This document shows, one piece after another, positions 9,405 through 18,236 of a stretch of 64,000 nt of DNA (within the stretch, counting starts at the first letter, position 1; each line of letters opens with the position of its first letter). The DNA lies in the NCBI RefSeq assembly GCF_030056665.1, contig NZ_JASHIG010000028.1. One strand, written 5' to 3'. This DNA is from Flectobacillus roseus (lineage in GTDB: Bacteria; Bacteroidota; Bacteroidia; Cytophagales; Spirosomataceae). The notes beneath the pieces are model-generated. The model did not search any database and was not told the origin of the DNA. It saw only the letters and a program-made list of their open reading frames with translations. Both the position numbers and the translations under genes were made by a program.

Positions 9405-9463
9405 TAAAAAAATGCGACAAATTTTCGTGTGTAGCCCAAGCTAAACACGAAAGTTTGTCGCAT
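9405..9463 (-). terminator. terminator/attenuator-like hairpin between argG and argC
   Basis: A 19-bp stem (9412-9430 with 9445-9463, one mismatch that can be a G-U pair in RNA) and a 14-nt loop are followed on the minus strand by TTTTTT. The argC start codon is only 14 nt past the T-tract. As written it should terminate argG transcripts, so argC must depend on read-through, on antitermination, or on a processed mRNA for which the hairpin marks a protected end. Confidence 0.75.
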
Positions 9464-9481
9464 GAAGTAAAACAAATATTC

Positions 9482-10684
9482 TTATTGCTGTTGGGCTAAG
9501 TCTGTAACTTTACGGTGAATCATCGTTTGATTCGACACAATTTTAGAGAATCCTCGGACATCATCTCCCGACCAAGCATTGTTCATTTCACCATAAGAAC
9601 CAAATACAGATGACATAAGGTCATACTGTGATTCGATACCTACTACAAAATAGCGGTATGGCGCCAAATGAATTTCTACAATACCCGATACATTATCTTG
9701 GGTATCTGCCAAGAAAGTTTCGAAGTTACGCATTACTGGTTCCAAGAATTGTCCTTCGTGTAGCATAGTGCCATACATTTCAGCAATGTTTTGTTTCCAG
9801 TAAAGTTGTTGTTTCGTTAATGTATGTTTTTCAAGCAAGTGGTGGGCTTTGATAATCAACAATGGTGCTGCTGCCTCAAAACCTACACGACCTTTAATAC
9901 CAATGATTGTATCTCCCACGTGGATATCACGACCAATACCATAAGGTGCAGCAATTTCATTAAGCTTAACTATGGCGTCAACTGGTGATAAAGCTTCACC
10001 ATTAAGACCTACTAATTCACCTTTTTCGAAATGTAATTTTACTGTTTCTTCGCCTGACTTAGTCATTTGTGTTGGCCAAGCTTCTTCTGGCAAATATCCA
10101 TTAGAAGTAAGTGTTTCTTTCCCTCCAACTGATGTTCCCCACAATCCTTTGTTGATTGAGTAAGCCGCTTTATGCCATTCTCTTACCACACCTTTTTCTT
10201 TCAGGTATTCGATTTCGGCTTCGCGCGACAATTTAAGGTCACGAATAGGAGTGATGATTTCTACCTCTGGAGATAAAATTCTGAATACAACGTCAAAACG
10301 TACTTGGTCGTTGCCTGCTCCTGTGCTTCCGTGAGCAATGGCTTTAGCACCAATTTGGTTAGCATACTCTGCCACGGCAGTAGCTTGGAAAACACGTTCG
10401 GCAGATACTGATAATGGATAGGTATTGTTTTTCAATACATTACCAAATACCATATAGCGAATACAATCGTTGTAGTATTTTTCAACTACATCCAATGTTA
10501 CGTGTGATACCACGCCCAATCCGTAGGCTTTTTCTTCAATGTCTTTCAATTCTTCTGCCGAAAAACCTCCTGTGTTTACCAAGGCAGAATGTACTTCATA
10601 GCCACGGTCTTCTGAAAGATATTTCACGCAAAAAGAGGTATCAAGGCCTCCTGAAAATGCTAATAATACTTTTGGTTTACTCAT
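9482..10684 (-). CDS. argG: argininosuccinate synthase
   Basis: A 400-residue enzyme with the ATP-binding PP-motif LLAFSGGLDTSFCVKYL at the N-terminus, AHGSTGAGNDQVRFD in the middle and the family-typical GRDIHVGDTIIGIKGR region. It condenses citrulline and aspartate into argininosuccinate using ATP in the cytoplasm. It follows the GNAT gene by 96 bp and precedes argC by 90 bp. argH is not in the window. Confidence 0.97.
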   Translation of the reverse strand: MSKPKVLLAFSGGLDTSFCVKYLSEDRGYEVHSALVNTGGFSAEELKDIEEKAYGLGVVSHVTLDVVEKYYNDCIRYMVFGNVLKNNTYPLSVSAERVFQATAVAEYANQIGAKAIAHGSTGAGNDQVRFDVVFRILSPEVEIITPIRDLKLSREAEIEYLKEKGVVREWHKAAYSINKGLWGTSVGGKETLTSNGYLPEEAWPTQMTKSGEETVKLHFEKGELVGLNGEALSPVDAIVKLNEIAAPYGIGRDIHVGDTIIGIKGRVGFEAAAPLLIIKAHHLLEKHTLTKQQLYWKQNIAEMYGTMLHEGQFLEPVMRNFETFLADTQDNVSGIVEIHLAPYRYFVVGIESQYDLMSSVFGSYGEMNNAWSGDDVRGFSKIVSNQTMIHRKVTDLAQQQ

Positions 10685-10780
10685 TTTTTTATTTCGAAAG
10701 AATGGCTTAACAGTACCTTACTTTCTGGTTGTTTATATGATCAAGATACACTTCAATTAATGCTTGATTTTGGCTTTTTA

Positions 10781-11500
10781 TTAGGCAATACCTCTTCTTA
10801 ACTTACGCTCTTTGCTTCTTTCTGCCATTTTCAAGAACATTTTTTCTTTAATAGAAAGTAAACGTTCAAGTACTTTTACATCTTTCAAGAAGTCCCAATT
10901 GCCACGTGCAGGCTCAGATTCACTTGTAACAAGGGTTTCAGCTTCACGTTGTTTGGCTTTTTTCTCCCACTCTGGGTCAAAAATCATCCCTGTACACAAG
11001 CAGTGCTTGCGGTCGGTACGTGAAAGTACATCATAGTTGACACATGACTGACAACCTTTCCAGAAGGCATCGTCAACAGGTAGTTCGCTGAAAGTGGTAG
11101 GCTCATAACCCAATTCTGAGTTAATTTTCATTACTGCCAACGAGGTAGTAATACCAATGATTTTGGCATCAGGATACTTGCTACGAGATAGCTCAAATGC
11201 TTTAGCTTTTACAGCCTTTGCAACACCGTATTTACGCCATTCGGGCTTTACAATCAAACCTGAGTTAGCTACGAATTTACCGTGCTCCCAAGTTTCGATA
11301 TAGCAAAAGCCAACAAAAGCACCGTTATCATCAATAGCGATGATAGCCTTTCCTTCGTTGATTTTATCACGTAAATATTGTGGAGAACGCTTAGCGATTC
11401 CTGTTCCGCGTGCTTTAGCGGATTCTTCCATTTCAAGGCAAATAGCCTCAGCCAGATGTAAGTGTTCAGCGGATGCGACCTGAACTTTATATTGATTCAT
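10781..11500 (-). CDS. GNAT-family N-acetyltransferase of the arginine cluster (candidate N-acetylglutamate synthase)
   Basis: The 239-residue protein has a GNAT core at about residues 5-150: FVGFCYIETW, then SGLIVKPEWRKYGVAKAVKAKA (acetyl-CoA loop region), then ITTSLAVMKINSELGY. A four-cysteine patch follows, CQSC and CLC about 15 residues apart (about 150-172), which could bind a metal, and then a basic helical tail. As the first gene of the arg cluster it is a plausible source of N-acetylglutamate, the first committed step. This is inferred from position and fold only. Classical ArgA domains are absent. Confidence 0.75.
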   Translation of the reverse strand: MNQYKVQVASAEHLHLAEAICLEMEESAKARGTGIAKRSPQYLRDKINEGKAIIAIDDNGAFVGFCYIETWEHGKFVANSGLIVKPEWRKYGVAKAVKAKAFELSRSKYPDAKIIGITTSLAVMKINSELGYEPTTFSELPVDDAFWKGCQSCVNYDVLSRTDRKHCLCTGMIFDPEWEKKAKQREAETLVTSESEPARGNWDFLKDVKVLERLLSIKEKMFLKMAERSKERKLRRGIA

Positions 11501-11700
11501 TGAATGATAGCGATAGCGTTAACCTGCTACGGTTCAAGGAGTTAATTCGATAAAAACAGAAAATGAACTAGATAATGAGATAACCTGCCACATAGGCAAG
11601 CAAAGGAAGAGTTAGGGTCAAACCCTAAAAAAGAATGGTCGCCTGCGTGGTAACGCAGTAGGCTCAACGATGATATGTAAAAAAAGGTTTTTCACTATGG
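11501..11700 (-). promoter_or_regulatory. structured 5' leader of the arginine cluster (candidate cis-regulatory RNA)
   Basis: About 200 nt before the GNAT start contain several helices. H1 is at 11641-11663: GCCT and GCGT pair with ACGC and AGGC, with a 3-nt bulge and a 4-nt loop. H2 is at 11612-11628: perfect TTAGGGT/ACCCTAA with a 3-nt loop. H3 is at 11586-11598: TGCC/GGCA. The 8-mer TAACCTGC occurs twice, at about 11520-11527 and 11581-11588, each followed by YAC. I do not recognise a named riboswitch class. The density of helices and the duplicated element suggest metabolite- or protein-dependent control. The opposite strand (towards aat) is formally possible. Confidence 0.5.
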
Positions 11701-12112
11701 TATTGTAAGGTTGTGTGAAAATTGCTTGAAAGCTCAAGTGTTTTTTTACTTAATTTAAGACGACCTGTTGTTTTTTGTAAGTATTAAAACTAAAAATCGT
11801 GCAAAGTTTACCAAAACAAAATGTAAGATGCAAGGTTTTTTTTTAATAGTTTGAAAATTTAACATCATATATCGCTATAATGTTTCATTTATTGGACTTA
11901 TTAAATGTTTTTTGGGAGTATTTATACTTAATCATGCCCAATAATAGCTTAATGAGGCTGCGTTTGGAAATTTGCTAATAATTCCCTAAAATTGATTGGA
12001 GAGGCACCAATAAACTTGAAGCATTTGAGTGACAGAGCTGAAGAATTTTAGATATTTAGACATTTCTTTAGCCCTAATAAAACGTAGAATTGCCAATTGA
12101 TAGATATTAAAA
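11701..12112. other. AT-rich divergent intergenic region upstream of the arg leader and aat
   Basis: This should contain promoters for both the arginine cluster (minus) and aat (plus). I find no convincing TTTG/TAnnTTTG pair and no ORF with family features. Confidence 0.4.
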
Positions 12113-12748
12113 ATGGATGAATTAACAGCGGAAGATTTGATGTATGGATACATGAATGGTATATTCCCAATGGCCGATACCGATGGCTCTTTGTATTGGT
12201 ATTCGCCAGACCCACGTGCCATTATTCCTATCGACACCTATAAACCCGCAAAGTCTTTACGACCAATATTGAATAAAAATTTGTTTGATATTCATATCAA
12301 CCGAGATTTTGAAGCGGTGATGCGACATTGTGCATTGCCCCGAAATGGCGAGCCTGAAACATGGATTTCGGAGGAAATAATACAAGCCTATTGTGATTTG
12401 CATCAAATGGGCATGGCTCATTCTGTAGAGGCTTACGTAGGTGACAGACTTGTGGGAGGACTCTACGGTGTGGCAATAGGAGGGGTGTATTTTGGCGAAT
12501 CTATGTTTTATTTAGAACCCAATTCTTCGAAAGTGGCTTTTCATTATTTAATCGAAAATCTGCGAAAACAGCAATATGAGTTACTCGATACACAGTTTAT
12601 TAATGACAATGTGAAAAGATATGGTGCTATCGAAATTCCTCGTGAAGATTATTTAATCTTATTACGTAAAGCAATTCAGCAACCTAGAAGTTTTGTTCCT
12701 GATACTCCTAGTATTTATTTTGATCCAAATCAAGAAGAAGGATTATGA
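12113..12748 (+). CDS. aat: leucyl/phenylalanyl-tRNA--protein transferase
   Basis: The 211-residue protein has the family signatures GYMNGIFPMAD, YWYSPDPRAIIP, the WISEEIIQAYCDLHQMGMAHSVE segment, GGVYFGESMF and LLDTQFINDNV. It transfers Leu or Phe from charged tRNA to N-terminal Arg/Lys of proteins, creating N-degrons for ClpAP/ClpS in the cytoplasm. The length is normal for Bacteroidota Aat. It is followed 132 bp later by proB in the same direction, with a separate -7-like box for proB between them. Confidence 0.95.
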   Translation: MDELTAEDLMYGYMNGIFPMADTDGSLYWYSPDPRAIIPIDTYKPAKSLRPILNKNLFDIHINRDFEAVMRHCALPRNGEPETWISEEIIQAYCDLHQMGMAHSVEAYVGDRLVGGLYGVAIGGVYFGESMFYLEPNSSKVAFHYLIENLRKQQYELLDTQFINDNVKRYGAIEIPREDYLILLRKAIQQPRSFVPDTPSIYFDPNQEEGL

Positions 12749-12800
12749 GTTGATTGATATGAAAATCAATGCTTATCATTCTTTTGTTTTTTCATTCCTC

Positions 12801-12808
12801 TATCTTTG
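12801..12808 (+). promoter_or_regulatory. candidate -7 box of proB
   Basis: TATCTTTG is a perfect TAnnTTTG match, 72 bp before the proB start. A TTTG lies 14 nt upstream of it, which is closer than usual for a -33 element. Confidence 0.45.
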
Positions 12809-12880
12809 TGGTATAACTTTCAACAGTTATTGTAAGAACACATTGTTCTGTTAACCCCAGTATGATAGAATTTATATAAA

Positions 12881-13915
12881 ATGTCAAAACCAGTTTTAGT
12901 TATCAAATTTGGAACGGCCTCAATTACGCATAAAAGTGGAGAATTGAACGAGGCTGTTTTGCAAGAAATTGCTCGACAAGTAGCAATTCTGCATCAGGAT
13001 TATCATGTCGTATTGGTATCGTCGGGTGCAGTAGGAGCGGGAAAAGGCTTTATCAAAGAATACAAAGGAACAATCACCGAGCGTAAAGCTGCGGCAGCGA
13101 TCGGTAACCCTTTATTGTTGGCCAAATACACCAATTATTTTTCTCAATATGACATTGCAATTGCTCAAAGCCTTTGCGAGCGACAACACTTTGCTAATCG
13201 CAATCAGTTTTTGCAACTGAAAGAAACCTACCAAGAGTTGTGGGATAACGGCATTATTCCGATTGCCAATGAAAATGACGTAGTAAGTAATTTAGAGTTG
13301 AAGTTTTCGGATAATGATGAATTGGCTACACTAATTGCTACGGGATTTGGAGCATCAGCCTTGTTGCTTTGTACATCTGTAGGAGGCTTGCTCGATGACC
13401 AAAAACAGATTATTCCTTTTGTAGAACAAATTGATGAGAAAATCTTAGGGTTTGTAGATACCGATAAATCAGCTTTAGGATTGGGCGGCATGGTTTCCAA
13501 ACTGAATTATACACGCTTGGCTACCCGAATGGGAATTAAAGTGGTAATTTTTGGTATGAACAAGCCTGATGGCATTATCGAGGCAGTTGCCGAAAATATA
13601 GGAACAGTATTTGCGCCTCAGGAAGCCAGCTTAACTGCTCGTCAGAAATGGCTCGGTAGCGGAAGTATTATTGCTGGTAATGTTGTGGTAGACGCTGGCG
13701 CAGTGGAGGCGCTCAACAAACGAAAAAGTTTACTGGCGGTTGGGATTACCGCAGTTGATGGAGAATTTGAAAGAGGAGAGGTTTTTGAAATTCTAGATCA
13801 ATCAACTCACGTGATAGCAATAGCAAGAGCCAGAGAATCTTCTGTAGTGATAGCGCAAAATCTCAAAACCCAAAATTTTGAGGTAGCCAACGCCGACGAA
13901 ATAGTATTATTATAA
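12881..13915 (+). CDS. proB: glutamate 5-kinase
   Basis: A 344-residue amino-acid kinase. It carries VIKFGTASIT at the N-terminus, VSSGAVGAGKG, IPIANENDVVS, FSDNDELATLIA and GLGGMVSKLNYTRLATRMG, followed by a C-terminal PUA-like domain from about 265. The C-terminus is somewhat shorter than in E. coli ProB. It phosphorylates glutamate in the first step of proline synthesis and is usually feedback-inhibited by proline. proA is not adjacent. A clear terminator follows immediately. Confidence 0.95.
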   Translation: MSKPVLVIKFGTASITHKSGELNEAVLQEIARQVAILHQDYHVVLVSSGAVGAGKGFIKEYKGTITERKAAAAIGNPLLLAKYTNYFSQYDIAIAQSLCERQHFANRNQFLQLKETYQELWDNGIIPIANENDVVSNLELKFSDNDELATLIATGFGASALLLCTSVGGLLDDQKQIIPFVEQIDEKILGFVDTDKSALGLGGMVSKLNYTRLATRMGIKVVIFGMNKPDGIIEAVAENIGTVFAPQEASLTARQKWLGSGSIIAGNVVVDAGAVEALNKRKSLLAVGITAVDGEFERGEVFEILDQSTHVIAIARARESSVVIAQNLKTQNFEVANADEIVLL

Positions 13916-13920
13916 AGTTG

Positions 13921-13945
13921 AAAGGGCCAAAAAGGCCCTTTTCTT
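13921..13945 (+). terminator. intrinsic terminator of proB
   Basis: AAAGGGCC pairs with GGCCCTTT across a 5-nt A loop, followed by TTCTTT. It begins 6 nt past the proB stop. Confidence 0.85.
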
Positions 13946-13963
13946 TGCCTCATTTACCTGATT

Positions 13964-15433
13964 ATGAACTTGATTCGAACCTTAAAGTACGCTTCTCTTA
14001 TTTATCTTCTTATTCCATCTATCTTGTTTTTGCTAACGTGGGTCAACCTTGCTGTGGGGCTGAGTGCCAGTATCTTGATAATTGCGTACTTCTTTTGGTA
14101 TGCAAAAAAAGATGCGGCTAACAGCGTTCGGGAAGTGGCCTCTCAATATCGTGGTTGGGTACATATTTTTGGAATGCTAGCCTTGGCAATAGGCGTGAAT
14201 GTACTTTTGGGAATAGGTGAATTTAAAAGACAAGAATCAGACTTTATTGCGAATAATTTCAAGTATCATGACTTGATTCAGCATGACTGGCCTTTGTACT
14301 ATACTCACTACAAAGTACACATGTGCTATTACCTAGGATATTATCTGCCTGTGGCGCAACTCGCAAAATGGTTTTCTTTGGAGAGTGCCCGTTATTTTGC
14401 GTTAGGATGGAGTGTCATAGGTTTATTTTTTGTGTTATTGTGGATCAGCACCTTCGTGAAAAAAAATGGAGGCTTATTGGTTATACTGGTCATTATATTT
14501 CCTAACGCTTGGATTATATATGCGCTGATCGATTTGATTGGCTGGCATCGAGAGGTTTTTCCACATTATTTTATTCTTATCAATGACTTTTATCTTGTAC
14601 TGTCCAAATTTGAAGATAATTGGGCTTGGGCTCCTCAACATACTTTGCCAGCAGTATTAGGAGCTTGTTTCGTTCTGGAGGCGTTTGTAAGCAAAAAAGT
14701 TAATCGACTAGAACTTTTGTTAATGCTACTTTCAACTATGTATTGGAGTCCTTTAGCGAGTATTGGTCTCTTCCCTTTTGTATTGGTATTGTTCTTAAAA
14801 GACTTTCCAACACTTTTCCAGCAAGAAAAACTTCCTGAATTATTGGGGATGACGGGCTTAGTGATGGCTTTCCTACCTCTTATGATTTACTTTATCAGCA
14901 CCGAGGGGGTCAATAGTGGCAATACTGGATTTATTTGGCAGACTGGAACTTCTTTGTGGGGGGTATATTACGCCATATATGTGCTGGCAAACGTTGGTAT
15001 TTGGTATTGTTTTATCCAAACAGAGTTATTTGAGTGGAGTCCATTGATTTATGGAAGTATGTGCTTTATTATAATCTTGGGGATTTATAGGATTGGGCTG
15101 TATAATGACCTCAATGTAAGAGGAGTAATTCCTGCCTACACCATTATGTCCACAGGTATATGCATTTGGGTGATGAAGGGGTGGAAAAAACGCCGTGTCG
15201 GAGCGTATATACTGTCATGTTATTTGTTGTTAGGTGGACTACAGTCTGTCCGAAGCTTTGTGGTACAAGGAATGTCATCGAATACTCCGCAAACTACGAT
15301 TGAAAAACCTTTTATTGGACACTATAACTCAATGCTTTCCTTTCAAGAAAATGCTTATGGTGACTCTACGGCAATTAAAGAGTATTGTCTAAAAAAAGGC
15401 GGATTTTTTGATAAATACCTTTTGAAAAAATAG
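13964..15433 (+). CDS. polytopic membrane protein, possible GT-C-type glycosyltransferase
   Basis: The 489-residue protein is very hydrophobic, with roughly ten predicted membrane segments (for example YLLIPSILFLLTWVNLAVGL and LGWSVIGLFFVLLWISTF) and an extracytoplasmic loop rich in aromatic, Asp and His residues (YHDLIQHDWPLYYTHYK). The layout resembles GT-C membrane glycosyltransferases or O-antigen/lipid-linked sugar proteins, but I recognise no diagnostic catalytic motif. Its stop codon directly abuts the stop of the convergent methyltransferase gene, in a neighbourhood of surface-sugar genes. Function is inferred from context only. Confidence 0.6.
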   Translation: MNLIRTLKYASLIYLLIPSILFLLTWVNLAVGLSASILIIAYFFWYAKKDAANSVREVASQYRGWVHIFGMLALAIGVNVLLGIGEFKRQESDFIANNFKYHDLIQHDWPLYYTHYKVHMCYYLGYYLPVAQLAKWFSLESARYFALGWSVIGLFFVLLWISTFVKKNGGLLVILVIIFPNAWIIYALIDLIGWHREVFPHYFILINDFYLVLSKFEDNWAWAPQHTLPAVLGACFVLEAFVSKKVNRLELLLMLLSTMYWSPLASIGLFPFVLVLFLKDFPTLFQQEKLPELLGMTGLVMAFLPLMIYFISTEGVNSGNTGFIWQTGTSLWGVYYAIYVLANVGIWYCFIQTELFEWSPLIYGSMCFIIILGIYRIGLYNDLNVRGVIPAYTIMSTGICIWVMKGWKKRRVGAYILSCYLLLGGLQSVRSFVVQGMSSNTPQTTIEKPFIGHYNSMLSFQENAYGDSTAIKEYCLKKGGFFDKYLLKK

Positions 15434-16195
15434 TTACTTCTTGATAGTCAGGAAAACGGAGCTACCAAATGGCGTTGAACTAAATAGCTTTCGCTCTATC
15501 CTCGAACACTGATAAAAAAATTGATTGATGCCTGCATTGGGAAGAGATACATCCGAAACAATTTGTGTTTTATCAATCAAATTTAATTTAAGTTGTAGTT
15601 GTTGTAACTGACGTACCGCTAAAATAAGAGGAGATAAGAAAAAAGGCCAATAGGTATGCTTTTCTATGGTCAACGTAGTTGGTAAATACTGCGAATAAGT
15701 CGATTTGGTAAAACGTTGTTTGCCACCTACTGCAATATCATGAGTGCCAAAAAACATATTAAAGGCATTGTTATTGGTTAAAAAAACACCTTTAGAGCGA
15801 AGCAACTTTGCAATACCAGCTAGAGTGCTTTTAATAGCCTCTGATTCAAGACAATATACAACATCATTACAAATGATCACATCAAAAAAATCACTTGGAA
15901 AATGATTGCCTATTTCGGCTGCATTCATTTTCTGAACTTTTAATCCACGCTGTTGACAAAAACTCAGCGACGATTCAGAATAGTCTATACCTTGAATATT
16001 AGTATATCCTTGTCGTTGAAGAAAAGTTAATAAACCTCCTGTACCAGCACCAACATCCAATATTTGAATTTCTTTATTTTGCCCAAAATTCTCAACAATA
16101 CCTTCCAACACCCTCTGATGTAGCGTTTGATACCACCATAGTTTTTCTTCTACCTCAAACATCATTTTGTATTCTTCGTGGCTACTATTCAGCAT
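15434..16195 (-). CDS. class I SAM-dependent methyltransferase
   Basis: The protein has 253 residues from the ATG ending at 16195; an in-frame TTG nine codons upstream would extend it. Motif I is clear (ILDVGAGTGGLLTFL), followed by the acidic IQGIDYSESSL and the motif IV-like FFDVIICNDVVYCLE. Preceding residues EEKLWWYQTLHQRVL occur in methyltransferases of cell-surface glycan clusters. It overlaps the GT2 gene by 11 bp, implying translational coupling, and belongs to the minus-strand run fdtA-fdtB-GT2-methyltransferase. The substrate is probably a sugar or lipid-linked glycan; this is not shown by the sequence. Confidence 0.8.
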   Translation of the reverse strand: MLNSSHEEYKMMFEVEEKLWWYQTLHQRVLEGIVENFGQNKEIQILDVGAGTGGLLTFLQRQGYTNIQGIDYSESSLSFCQQRGLKVQKMNAAEIGNHFPSDFFDVIICNDVVYCLESEAIKSTLAGIAKLLRSKGVFLTNNNAFNMFFGTHDIAVGGKQRFTKSTYSQYLPTTLTIEKHTYWPFFLSPLILAVRQLQQLQLKLNLIDKTQIVSDVSLPNAGINQFFYQCSRIERKLFSSTPFGSSVFLTIKK

Positions 16196-17090
16196 GGTTG
16201 ATATGTTTTGATTTGATGACAAATTGTGGATGATTATTTTGGGTCAAAAAGTCTTTGGCAACGTATTCTCCAATGATTCCTAGTCCAATTACCTGAATAC
16301 TTCCTAAGAGACAAATGGCATAAAAAGTAGCACTAAAGTCTACAAAACCAAGAAGTTGTATTAAAAGAAATACGAAGCTAATACCCAATGAAATAAGTCC
16401 AGTACTTAGGATGATTCTAACAGGTAGAAGTGAATATCCAAAAAGAATGGAAAGGAACAAAGCAATCAATTTTTGAACAGTATAGCTGGATTGACCTTCG
16501 GTTCGTGCGTGGTGTTCGACCAAAACACGACCAACGTTTTTGGTTACTCGAAAAATTAAGGCATCGATGTAAGGGTAAGGGCCAGTGTATTTGCAGATTT
16601 CGGTTACAACTTCCTTTTTGATGAGTTTAAAACTAGACAAGTACAAATCTTTGGGTTTGCCGAAAAGATATGTTGTCATTTGATTAACAAGCCAGCTTCC
16701 AACATTGCGAACATAATGATGTTTTTTGTATTCATAATAACTATAAACTACATCTAAATTATCAGATTGAGCTTTGTTCAAAAGCTTTAGTATTTCACTG
16801 GGAGGATTCTGAAAATCATCATCGATGATTACCGTAAAATGTCCTTTCGTATGATTAAGGCCGCAGATTACAGCATTGAATTCTCCAAAATTTCTACGTA
16901 AAGAGATAAAGCTTACTCGTGGATAACGGAGTGCCAATGCAGCGCAAACTTCCTCGGAATTGTCAGGACTTCCATCGTTTACAAGAACAATTTCGAAAGA
17001 AATACCTTGTAAGGTTTCATGTAATTTACTCACCAACGAACCAATAGATTGCGCTCCTTTATAGACAGGAATTACAACTGATAATAGCAT
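16185..17090 (-). CDS. GT2-family glycosyltransferase (dolichol-phosphate-mannose synthase/GtrB type)
   Basis: A 301-residue protein with a GT-A domain: SVVIPVYKGAQSI, VLVNDGSPDNS, RRNFGEFNAVICGL and the metal-binding IIDDDFQNPP. Two C-terminal membrane helices (about 213-265) and GEYVAKDF follow, the layout of GtrB/ArnC-like enzymes that load a sugar onto undecaprenyl phosphate. It sits 51 bp after the aminotransferase gene and overlaps the methyltransferase gene. The aminodeoxy-sugar enzymes upstream suggest a possible donor, but this is inference. Confidence 0.85.
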   Translation of the reverse strand: MLLSVVIPVYKGAQSIGSLVSKLHETLQGISFEIVLVNDGSPDNSEEVCAALALRYPRVSFISLRRNFGEFNAVICGLNHTKGHFTVIIDDDFQNPPSEILKLLNKAQSDNLDVVYSYYEYKKHHYVRNVGSWLVNQMTTYLFGKPKDLYLSSFKLIKKEVVTEICKYTGPYPYIDALIFRVTKNVGRVLVEHHARTEGQSSYTVQKLIALFLSILFGYSLLPVRIILSTGLISLGISFVFLLIQLLGFVDFSATFYAICLLGSIQVIGLGIIGEYVAKDFLTQNNHPQFVIKSKHINHAE

Positions 17091-17141
17091 ATCTCAAATG
17101 AAAGGATGTTAACTTTTGAAAAGATTTCCAAAGAAGATTCT

Positions 17142-18236
17142 CTAACCGTTAAAATAATTGATTTTTTCGATAATATACTCAACTTCTAATTCTTTCAAAG
17201 TAGGGTTTAATGGAATACTGAGTACTTCTTGATGAATCTTTTCTGTAATCGGAAAACTTAAATGATTGAATTCCGAAAGCGCTTTTTGTTTGTGAGGAGG
17301 AATGGGATAATGAATGTCTGTTCCGATACCATTCTCTGCTAAATAGGAACGTAATTTATCTCTATGAGGGGTTCTAATCACAAATAAATGCCACGCATCT
17401 TCATCGATTGTATTGGATGGAGGAAGAATGATGGAAGGATTTTGAATTTGCTCCAAATAGCTTCTAGCAATTTTTTGACGATACTGATTTTCTACATCCA
17501 AATATTCTAGTTTTAGAGATAAAAAAGCAGCCTGTATTTCATCTAAACGACTATTGAGTCCGACTTCATCGAAGACATACTTTTGAGATGAACCATAATT
17601 TCGAAGTTGTCGATATTCGTTGGCAAGTGACTCACTATTGCAAGTAATAGCACCACCATCACCTAATGCTCCGAGATTTTTAGAAGGATAAAAACTAAAG
17701 CCAGCTGCATCTCCTAAGTTACCAGCTTTTACGCCTAAATAGGTAGCTCCATGAGCTTGCGCTGCATCTTCAAAGATTTGAAGTTGATGTTTTTCGGCAA
17801 TAGCTTGAATAGCTGTCATCTCACAACATTTGCCATATAAGTGCGTAAGCATGATTGCTTTTGTATGTGTTGTGATTGCTTGTTCTATTTGATTTGGATC
17901 AATCAGATAGGTATCTAGTGAAGGTTCGACTAATATGGGTTTTAGTCCAGCATTGATGATAGCTAAAATAGTTGCGATGTAAGTATTAGCTGGTACAATA
18001 ACTTCAGCCTGAGGAGGATATTTACAGGCCTTGAGGATAATCGTGAGCGCATCTAATCCATTGGCTACACCTAGGCAGAAATTGGTTTCACAATAAGAAG
18101 CAAAACGATTTTCAAACTCAACTAATTCTTGACCTAAGATAAACCAACCTTTTTCAAGTTTTTCCGAGAAAATCCTTTTTAAATCATCATGATAAGGCTT
18201 ATTGGTATTTTGAAGGCTTAAAAAGGGGATAATCAT
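17142..18236 (-). CDS. fdtB: DegT/DnrJ/EryC1/StrS aminotransferase, FdtB/QdtB-like
   Basis: A 364-residue PLP sugar aminotransferase. It carries SLQNTNKPY near the start, GVANGLDALTIILKA, FEDAAQAHGATY, and SFYPSKNLGALGDGGAI with the PLP lysine at residue 186, plus LNSRLDEIQAAFL. In the family FdtB/QdtB aminate dTDP-3-keto-6-deoxyhexose to the 3-amino sugar. The start codon overlaps the end of the ketoisomerase gene by 4 bp, which strongly supports this pathway. The gene symbol is by homology and context. The exact sugar (Fuc3N or Qui3N) is not determinable here. Confidence 0.82.
   Translation of the reverse strand: MIIPFLSLQNTNKPYHDDLKRIFSEKLEKGWFILGQELVEFENRFASYCETNFCLGVANGLDALTIILKACKYPPQAEVIVPANTYIATILAIINAGLKPILVEPSLDTYLIDPNQIEQAITTHTKAIMLTHLYGKCCEMTAIQAIAEKHQLQIFEDAAQAHGATYLGVKAGNLGDAAGFSFYPSKNLGALGDGGAITCNSESLANEYRQLRNYGSSQKYVFDEVGLNSRLDEIQAAFLSLKLEYLDVENQYRQKIARSYLEQIQNPSIILPPSNTIDEDAWHLFVIRTPHRDKLRSYLAENGIGTDIHYPIPPHKQKALSEFNHLSFPITEKIHQEVLSIPLNPTLKELEVEYIIEKINYFNG

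Noticed and set aside
8432..9475. Longer argC starting 28 codons upstream
   Set aside because: The extension translates the hairpin arms and would displace the Rossmann motif from the N-terminus.
11641..11670. tRNA-like arm (TGGTAACGCAGTAGGCTCA) on the plus strand
   Set aside because: It resembles a D-arm/anticodon stretch, but no acceptor stem, T-arm or TTCRA loop fits around it. It is better treated as part of the structured leader.
13918..14121. 67-codon frame after proB
   Set aside because: It begins in the terminator hairpin and overlaps the membrane-protein gene in another frame.
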